From the NCBI GenBank assembly GCA_963715565.1, contig OY970256.1, positions 3,100,001 through 3,164,000 of the forward strand: DNA of 64,000 nt, written 5' to 3'. Under the pieces are notes generated by a model. It was not told where the DNA came from. It saw only the letters and a list, made by a program, of their open reading frames with translations, and made no database searches. The first letter of the stretch is position 1. Each line of letters begins with the position of its first letter. The translations under genes and the position numbers were made by a program. Shown here piece after piece: positions 54,599 through 61,061 of the stretch. Origin of the DNA: JACVRN01 sp963715565 (GTDB lineage: Bacteria; Acidobacteriota; Blastocatellia; Pyrinomonadales; Pyrinomonadaceae).

Positions 54599-55954
54599 TC
54601 ATTTTTTCTCGGCGTCCGTTTTGTTCTCGTCCGCCGATGGCAGCACGATGCCGTACTTGTCGCCGCGCTCTTTAATCCAGACGTTGCGTTTTTCCAGCCA
54701 CGCTTGATAAGCGGCTTCAATCTTTTCCGTTTCGTCGTTGCGCGCCTGCCCCGGCTGCATCGCCATGAGGCTCTGCGCACGCTCAAGCAAAGACTTTAGA
54801 TCGTTCGCGATTTCCGCCGCTTTGTCATCGAGCTTAGGAGCTTCGCCCAGTGCCTTGATGGCCGGGTCAAGAGCCCCCGCGTCGCCTTCGTTCACGGCTG
54901 CGTACAAAGCTTGCTGGCCCTGATTGATGGCGTCTATATAAGCCTTGGTTTGCGCCACGGTCGGACGACCGTTTTGTGCCACAGCCTGTTGGCGAAGGGC
55001 GCGCACGTCAGGAAACTTTCGCGCCACCATGACGAAGCTCACGACGACGAGCGTAAGCGCAAGCACTTGAAGCACGAGCCAGAAGACCGCCACAGGGCCG
55101 CGCTCGCCCGGTCGCCTGTAGTCCACAAAGAGCGCCAGCACAGCCCCCGCGAAAAATCCGCCCAGGTGCGCCGCGTTATCTATAAACCCCTGCCCCAGAA
55201 AGCCTATCAAGAGGTTCAGTAGAATCGTCGGCAGGAGCCCCGTGCCGAACATGCGCTTAAAACCTTCGGGCAGTTCCTTGCGATACTTGATGCCGAACAC
55301 AAAGAGCACGCCGACGAGCCCGAATAATGCGCCAGACGCGCCAGCAGAAGGATTGTCCTGACTCTTAAAAAGAAAGCGACCGATGGCGTTGACGTGCATG
55401 TCCGGCCACACGGTCAGGTAACTCGCCATCACACCCGCCACACCCGTCAAGACCCAGAACAGCACGAACTTTGCAGACCCGTAAAGCTTTTCCACATACG
55501 GCCCAATCATCCACAACCCCCACATGTTCACAATCAAGTGTGGAAGATTGACGTGAATAAAGATGGGCGTGATGAAGCGCCACCACTGGTGCGCCGGGGC
55601 GTTGATTAAATTGTTGAGCTTCGCGCCGTAGACCACCAACACCTCGAACGGAAACCCGAACAGCGCCTGCGACGTGAGCCCGCTCGAAGACCACATGAGC
55701 ATAAAGACGAAGATGTTGGCGACTAGAAAAAGAATGCTAAAGGTGTGGGGACGCGTCAGGACGGCGCGCGCAAAGCGCATGGTCTCGTGGTCATAAACGG
55801 GACGCCGTGGGTCGCCTGCGACGTGCTTGAGCTGAAGCGGCAGACCACACTGCGCGCAGACCGTTTCGCCCGCGCCGACAATCGCGCCGCAGTTGCGGCA
55901 CACGCTCGGTCGCTCGTGCGGCGGCGCGTTTGCGCTGAACCTTTGGTCTGACAA
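54599..55954 (-). CDS. Rhomboid-family intramembrane serine protease with zinc ribbon
   Basis: 451 aa. A zinc ribbon (CRNCG...CAQCG) is at residues 19-37. Then a rhomboid domain: WWRFITPIFIHVNLPHLIVN (HxxxHxxxN-like), the catalytic Ser in SAGASGALFGLVGVLFVFGI and His in NAAHLGGFFAGAVLALFV. The Ser-His dyad is complete. After the last helix (about residue 300) there is a long soluble helical tail (TKAYIDAINQGQQALYAAVN). The zinc ribbon before rhomboid is common in Acidobacteria. It cleaves membrane proteins near the outer face; substrate unknown. Confidence 0.92.
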   Translation of the reverse strand: MSDQRFSANAPPHERPSVCRNCGAIVGAGETVCAQCGLPLQLKHVAGDPRRPVYDHETMRFARAVLTRPHTFSILFLVANIFVFMLMWSSSGLTSQALFGFPFEVLVVYGAKLNNLINAPAHQWWRFITPIFIHVNLPHLIVNMWGLWMIGPYVEKLYGSAKFVLFWVLTGVAGVMASYLTVWPDMHVNAIGRFLFKSQDNPSAGASGALFGLVGVLFVFGIKYRKELPEGFKRMFGTGLLPTILLNLLIGFLGQGFIDNAAHLGGFFAGAVLALFVDYRRPGERGPVAVFWLVLQVLALTLVVVSFVMVARKFPDVRALRQQAVAQNGRPTVAQTKAYIDAINQGQQALYAAVNEGDAGALDPAIKALGEAPKLDDKAAEIANDLKSLLERAQSLMAMQPGQARNDETEKIEAAYQAWLEKRNVWIKERGDKYGIVLPSADENKTDAEKK

Positions 55955-56448
55955 TCCTACAATTCCTCGGCGTAGCGGTCCTCTAAAAAAAGCTCGTCAG
56001 GGAAAGACCACACCTCAGAAAAAGGACGCGTCGAACCCTCAAGTGCAGTGAACCCTCAAAAATGCTTCACGAAACGGATTTGCTCGAAGCTGATTCTACA
56101 ATGAAGCCCCGCACGCTGTCATGCGAGCAAATGGAAAAGCCGTGAATCGTAAATCGTAAATCGTAAATGGAAGAACAGCTTTTATCTATTCACGATTTAC
56201 GATTTACGATTCACGGCTTTTCCATGTCTGGTCTATTTGACGGAAAAGCTATCAGGCACGTTCGGTCAGAAAGAAATAGCTTGTCCGGGCCGCGCCTCTC
56301 CTCGTCAATGGAATCAACAACTTAACGCTCTTTCTGGAAGCGGCACGCGCCTTGTTTAGAAATGAGGCGCGACGTTTATGACACGTCCTGTGCGGCGGTG
56401 AAATTTTAGAATTCAATTGACCTTTTGTTTTGAGGAGCATTATCGAGA
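55955..56448. other. Divergent intergenic region with palindrome i
   Basis: 494 nt between the rhomboid gene (leftward) and the subtilase gene (rightward). Palindrome i (56131-56225) is the only structured element I see. A Shine-Dalgarno-like GAGGAG precedes the subtilase start. No promoter is convincing. Confidence 0.55.
56131..56225. repeat. Heptamer-built palindrome i
   Basis: Perfect 34-bp arms (56131-56164 and 56192-56225) of AATCGTA words plus a flanking ATGGAAAAGCCGTG. Unlike the others it lies between divergent gene starts, more than 170 nt from either. Confidence 0.92.
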
Positions 56449-58623
56449 ATGCGTAAGTCCACCCCCATGGTTCTTTTTTTGATCGTGGCTCTCTTGTCCC
56501 CTCTGGCCGCGAACTTCACACCGCAGGCGCGCGCGCAGCAGCAGCAACCGCGCACGACGCGCAGGCTGACCACAAAGCTGACAGACGCGCTGCAACAACG
56601 CTTACAACAATCACGGCCCGGAACGGGCGAGCGTGCGCGCGTCATTCTCAACGTACAGCAGGGCGCGGGCGCCGGTCGCGCGCAGCAGGCGCTTGAGATG
56701 GCTGGCGGAAAGATGACAGGGCAACTGGACGAGCTCGGGATGATGGTAGCGGAAGTGCCCGTCGAGCGTCTGGGCGAGCTGGCCGCGCGCGATGACGTCT
56801 ACTGGATTTCGCAGGACCAGCAAGTGCGCTCGCTCGCTTCCACGGATAACACCAGCCACCTTGAGATCACAAGCGGCGCAAGCCGCATCCTTCCTTCCAA
56901 CAACGAAGATATGGCTTCGGGCGGCGGCGGAAACAGAATCGGCATAGCCATCCTTGATAGCGGTATCAGCCCGCCGGACGCAGCGGAGTTTGTAGGCTAC
57001 GAGTGGGCACAATCGAGCGGCCTGCTCAGCACGGGTCTTCTTTCATCGCAATACCTTTCGACCTACGACCGCATCAAAAAGCGCGTTGACTTTACGGGCG
57101 AAAGCACGAGCAAAGATGCTTTTGGTCACGGCACGCACACGGCGGGCGTGGCTGCCGGTACCGGACAGGCGTCTGAGAACTACGCCGCGAAGAACGCAAG
57201 CTCACCGACCTACGGCGGCATCGCCACCAATGCCAACATCATTGACGTGCGCGTTCTGAACTCGAAGGGCACGGGCACTGTCTCGCAGGTCATCGCGGGC
57301 ATCAACTGGGTCATCAAGAACAAATCCACTTACAACATACGCGTGATGAATCTCTCGCTCGGCACGTCCATCACGCAGAGCTATCGCACTGACCCCTTGT
57401 GTCAGGCTGTCGCTCGCGCGGCGGATGCGGGCATCGTCGTCGTCGTCGCCGCAGGCAACTGGGGCAAGGATTCACAGGGCCGCACGATTTACGGCGGCAT
57501 CCTCTCGCCCGCCAACTCTCCCAAAGTCATCACGGTCGGGGCCGTCAACACACAGCAGACCAATCGTCGCTCTGACGATGTGGTGGCGACCTATTCTTCA
57601 CGCGGGCCGACGCTGGTGGACGGCCTTGCGAAACCCGATCTGGTTGCTCCCGGCAATCGCATCGGCGCAGCCGAAACAGCCGTCTCATCGCCCACGGCGA
57701 GCAACTCTTATTCAACCACGGGCGGCGGCGGTCTCATCGGCGGACTGATTACAGGCGACACCTCGACCAACACGCCCAAGGCCACGGGCACTTATCAAAT
57801 CCTGAGCGGCACATCTTTCGCCGCGCCCGCCGTCGCAGGCACGGTCGCGCTGATGCTGGAATCAAATCCGTCTCTCACGCCCCAGATGGTCAAGGCCGTC
57901 CTCATGCGTACGGCTCAACGCCTGCCCGTCTACGAGACCATGATTCAGAACGGTCAGATGAGCACGTTCGAGCGCGTTATCACGGAAGGCGCGGGCGAGT
58001 TGAACACGAGCGCGGCGGTCTCCATCGCGCGTGCGATTCGCAAAGACGCCAACCGCGCCAAACCCGGCGAGAATCTCATCACCAATCGCAACGTGACCTA
58101 TCAGACCTCCGGCGTCGCAGCCACAATCGCAGGTGAAAGCATCCCGCTCAATAACGGCCTCGTCTGGGCCGAAGGCATTGCTTTCACGAACCGCTTGAGG
58201 GTGACGGACGGCTTCAAAATCTCGGAGACGAAAACTCTCACGAGCGGCTTTGTCCTCGCCGACGGTTACTTGACCTCAAACGGAACTTACATGTTCAAGG
58301 ACGGCTCGTCGCTCGCAAGCACAGAGTTGATGACGACGGGCATCGTCCTCACGGACGGCATCGTGCTCGCCGACGGCATCGTCCTCACGGATGGGATTGT
58401 GCTGACCGACGGCATCGTCTTAACGGACGGTATTGTTTTGACAGACGGCATCGTCTTGACGGACAGCTACAGCTTCGATAACGAAGCAATGTGGTCCTCT
58501 AACCTGATTGACCCGGCTTCTGCAAGCACGAACGAAGAACAGGTCATGGTTCAGGGAGAGAACGCCGTGCCCATGGGCGTGCGTCGTCTCTCGCCTTCGA
58601 GCACGCTTTACCCAAGGCGCTAA
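56449..58623 (+). CDS. Secreted subtilisin-like serine protease (S8) with 7-residue C-terminal repeats
   Basis: 724 aa. The signal peptide ends near PQARAQ. A propeptide (ARVILNVQQGAGAGRAQQAL, inhibitor I9-like) occupies about 65-125. The S8 catalytic domain has Asp in IGIAILDSGISPP, His in FGHGTHTAGVAAGTG, the oxyanion Asn in VVVAAGNWGKDS and Ser in LSGTSFAAPAVAGTVALMLE. The C-terminal 200 residues contain a run of ATDGIVL-type repeats (TDGIVLT/ADGIVLT, about seven copies encoded by 21-bp repeats). The tail may attach the protease to the surface. The repeat number may vary. Confidence 0.92.
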   Translation: MRKSTPMVLFLIVALLSPLAANFTPQARAQQQQPRTTRRLTTKLTDALQQRLQQSRPGTGERARVILNVQQGAGAGRAQQALEMAGGKMTGQLDELGMMVAEVPVERLGELAARDDVYWISQDQQVRSLASTDNTSHLEITSGASRILPSNNEDMASGGGGNRIGIAILDSGISPPDAAEFVGYEWAQSSGLLSTGLLSSQYLSTYDRIKKRVDFTGESTSKDAFGHGTHTAGVAAGTGQASENYAAKNASSPTYGGIATNANIIDVRVLNSKGTGTVSQVIAGINWVIKNKSTYNIRVMNLSLGTSITQSYRTDPLCQAVARAADAGIVVVVAAGNWGKDSQGRTIYGGILSPANSPKVITVGAVNTQQTNRRSDDVVATYSSRGPTLVDGLAKPDLVAPGNRIGAAETAVSSPTASNSYSTTGGGGLIGGLITGDTSTNTPKATGTYQILSGTSFAAPAVAGTVALMLESNPSLTPQMVKAVLMRTAQRLPVYETMIQNGQMSTFERVITEGAGELNTSAAVSIARAIRKDANRAKPGENLITNRNVTYQTSGVAATIAGESIPLNNGLVWAEGIAFTNRLRVTDGFKISETKTLTSGFVLADGYLTSNGTYMFKDGSSLASTELMTTGIVLTDGIVLADGIVLTDGIVLTDGIVLTDGIVLTDGIVLTDSYSFDNEAMWSSNLIDPASASTNEEQVMVQGENAVPMGVRRLSPSSTLYPRR

Positions 58624-58647
58624 AGCGCGTCTAATCAAATCTCCGAA

Positions 58648-58694
58648 AAGCAAGAGAGCCAGCGATTCCAATCATATCGCTGGCTCTCTTGCTT
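58648..58694. terminator. Bidirectional terminator between convergent genes
   Basis: Perfect 19-bp arms (58648-58666 and 58676-58694; AAGCAAGAGAGCCAGCGAT and complement), loop TCCAATCAT. T-rich sequence follows on the right and A-rich sequence precedes on the left, so it can terminate both the subtilase and the NHL gene. Confidence 0.85.
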
Positions 58695-58708
58695 TGTTGT
58701 TTCAAAAG

Positions 58709-60739
58709 CTATTCTACTTTCGCCTGCGCTCTCAGCTCGCGCGGGGCCTGCGGGTCTGCGCTGACTTCCACGGGCGCGCGCCACACGAGCGTCTTAATCT
58801 CGCACGTGCCCGTGTTGTCTTCGCGGCAGTAATAGAGCGTCAACTGTATGCGCAGGACGGCTGTGCCCTCGCGCGTCGCGCGCAGTGGAAGACGCAGGGG
58901 AAGCTGTAGAAGCTTTGCCGTGACTGATGACGACTGTGGCCCGTCGCCCGCGAGTGCCAGCGACGATGTGCCCGCCTCGACCTCAATCCTGTAACGCTGC
59001 GGCGCGGTCTCGTTCAGGTGAAAGCCCTTCGGCAAAGCGACATCGACCACAAGCGAAGCGTCGCTGCCTACGCGCAGGCGTTGCACGTCGAGCGTGATTT
59101 CCTTCGTGTTCGGCGCGGGCGTCGTGCCTGCCTCATCGGCCTTCTCATTCACGGCGGGCGGCTGCAAGCCCTTGATGTTGAGCGTCGCCGTTTGTTTCGT
59201 CGCGAGGTCCACGACGCGCACGGCATGATTATTCGTATCGGCTATATAAAGACGCCCGCGCGCGATGCTCAATCCTCCGGGCTCGTAAAAGCTTGGCGCG
59301 CGGCCATCCGCTTGTCCGGGCCGTCCAGTGCCCGGAAAATTTTTGACCGCGCCCGACTTCGGCTCAAGCACTTTAATCTTGTGGTTGTAGGTGTCTGCGA
59401 CAAAAACTTTGCCCTCGTAAGCGAAGACGCCGAGCGGGTGCTGCAAGCGCACGTCGTCGCCGCTTCCCTCGCGGTCACCAAAATCGAAAAGGTCTCCGCC
59501 CGCGAGCGTCTGGACCAAGCGCTTTTGTAAATCAATCTCGCGGATAATGTTTGCTTCACTGTCCGCTACAAAGAGGCGCGAGCCGTCGCTTGAAATCCCG
59601 GAAGGCTGCGCGAAGGCTGCGGCTTCGACCGCGCCGTCCGTGCGCGCTTCGCGTCCCGTCCCGGCGAAAGGCGCGACGAGCTGCTTATCTAAATCGAGCG
59701 CCCAGATTTGATGCGGCCCGGCCATAGCGATGTAGAGCGTGCGGCCCACGCGCGCAAAGTCCCAAGGGGAATTTAAGCCGACGCTTCGCGCCGCGCCAGC
59801 TTCGTTGTAGGAAGTTGATTGTCTTCCCGTGCCCGCGATTGTTTCCACCGTCCGCGTCTTCAAATTGACGCGGCGGATGAGATGATTCTCCGTGTCCGCG
59901 ACGTAGAGCGCGTCGCCGTCGAGCGCCATGCCCTGCGGCCTGTAAAATTCTGCGCGGTCAAACGCGCCGTCGGCAGAGCCTTTCGCGCCTGTGCCGATTG
60001 TTTCCAGAAGTGTGCCGTCGAGCCGGGTGACGACAATGCGGTTATGATTCGAGTCCGCTATGAAGAGACGATCCGTCGCAGCATCGGCCACGACTTTGCC
60101 GGGAAAGGCGAGCGGCAAATCGCCCACTCGCGCGCGTTCGAGCGCGAGCTGAAGAGGCTGCTCGTTTAACTCGCCGCGACGACGAAACTCTTCCACGGTT
60201 TTCGCTATCGTTTGGTCAAGCAGCTCGTAATTGCCTTCGCCGCTCACCGCGCCTATGACATAGCCCGCGGGGTCTATCAAAACCTGCGTGGGCCACGCGC
60301 GTACGCCGTACTCGTTCCAGATTCGAAAATCCGCGTCGTTCGCTACGGCGTGCTCTATCTCGTAGCGCATGATGATGCGGCGAATGTTTTCAGTCTCTTT
60401 TTCGTTATCGAACTTGGCGGAATGAACGCCTATGACGACGAGCTGGTTCGCGTACTTCGCTTCGAGCCGTTTCAAATCGGGGATGATGTGGATGCAGTTG
60501 ATGCAGCCGTAGGTCCAGAAATCCAGAAGCACGACTTTGCCGCGCAGCGCGGAAAGCTTGAGCGGGCCTGTCGTGTTCAACCACCCTCGCGCGCCTTCCA
60601 GTTCCGGTGCGCGCACGCGGCCTTCCTGTGGCAAAGACATCTCGAATCCTTTCGGTGCGATGGGAGCGGCAAACGTCCCGGTAGTCGACGAGGCGAGGAT
60701 GAGAAAGATAAAAAATTGCGTGATGAAAGGTCGTTTCAT
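58709..60739 (-). CDS. NHLRC2-like exported thioredoxin/NHL-repeat protein
   Basis: 676 aa from ATG 60739, which gives a signal peptide (FITQFFIFLILASSTTG). Residues 50-190 form a TlpA/thioredoxin-like domain with redox CINC in FWTYGCINCIHIIPDLKRLE and the cis-Pro loop VRAWPTQVLIDPAG. From about 240 there are six or so NHL repeats (DRLFIADSNHNRIVVTRLDG, ALYVADTENHLIRRVNLKTR) forming a beta propeller. A C-terminal beta domain (LRVGSDASLVVDVALPKGFH) follows. The order matches animal NHLRC2 and its bacterial homologues. It probably acts in the periplasm; the target is unknown. Confidence 0.9.
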   Translation of the reverse strand: MKRPFITQFFIFLILASSTTGTFAAPIAPKGFEMSLPQEGRVRAPELEGARGWLNTTGPLKLSALRGKVVLLDFWTYGCINCIHIIPDLKRLEAKYANQLVVIGVHSAKFDNEKETENIRRIIMRYEIEHAVANDADFRIWNEYGVRAWPTQVLIDPAGYVIGAVSGEGNYELLDQTIAKTVEEFRRRGELNEQPLQLALERARVGDLPLAFPGKVVADAATDRLFIADSNHNRIVVTRLDGTLLETIGTGAKGSADGAFDRAEFYRPQGMALDGDALYVADTENHLIRRVNLKTRTVETIAGTGRQSTSYNEAGAARSVGLNSPWDFARVGRTLYIAMAGPHQIWALDLDKQLVAPFAGTGREARTDGAVEAAAFAQPSGISSDGSRLFVADSEANIIREIDLQKRLVQTLAGGDLFDFGDREGSGDDVRLQHPLGVFAYEGKVFVADTYNHKIKVLEPKSGAVKNFPGTGRPGQADGRAPSFYEPGGLSIARGRLYIADTNNHAVRVVDLATKQTATLNIKGLQPPAVNEKADEAGTTPAPNTKEITLDVQRLRVGSDASLVVDVALPKGFHLNETAPQRYRIEVEAGTSSLALAGDGPQSSSVTAKLLQLPLRLPLRATREGTAVLRIQLTLYYCREDNTGTCEIKTLVWRAPVEVSADPQAPRELRAQAKVE

Positions 60740-61061
60740 GAACTTACGTTTCCTGTCGTCTGAACGTGCGGCGCTCAAGATACGCGGCTCGCTAAACTTT
60801 CGGATTGCGGCTCGCGGCACGCTGCGCCGGGGGTCGCGCCCTTTCGGACCAAGCGTTGACACGCTACTTTCAGCATGTTAGAACCGCTAGAGGCTTCACC
60901 GATAGCGCGCCCGCAACTTATAATGACCTGGATTGTCAAAAAAGAGGCGCGCCCATTTTTTTGTTCGAGACATTCAGGACCGGGGCTCTCTTAGAAGAGG
61001 TTGAAAATGCGCGTCTTCTTTATACTCCTTTGAAGACCAAAGCGCCCCGCTCGTGCCAATT
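60740..61061. other. Divergent intergenic region
   Basis: 322 nt between the NHL gene (leftward) and the kinase gene (rightward). TATAAT at 60910-60915 with TTCACC 18 bp upstream could serve the kinase. No hairpin or RNA gene is seen. Confidence 0.4.

Noticed and set aside
60910..60927. Perfect TATAAT with TTGACA on the other strand as a divergent promoter pair
   Set aside because: The minus-strand TTGACA has only 11 bp to TATAAG, too short; the plus-strand -35 is weak, so only mentioned at low confidence.
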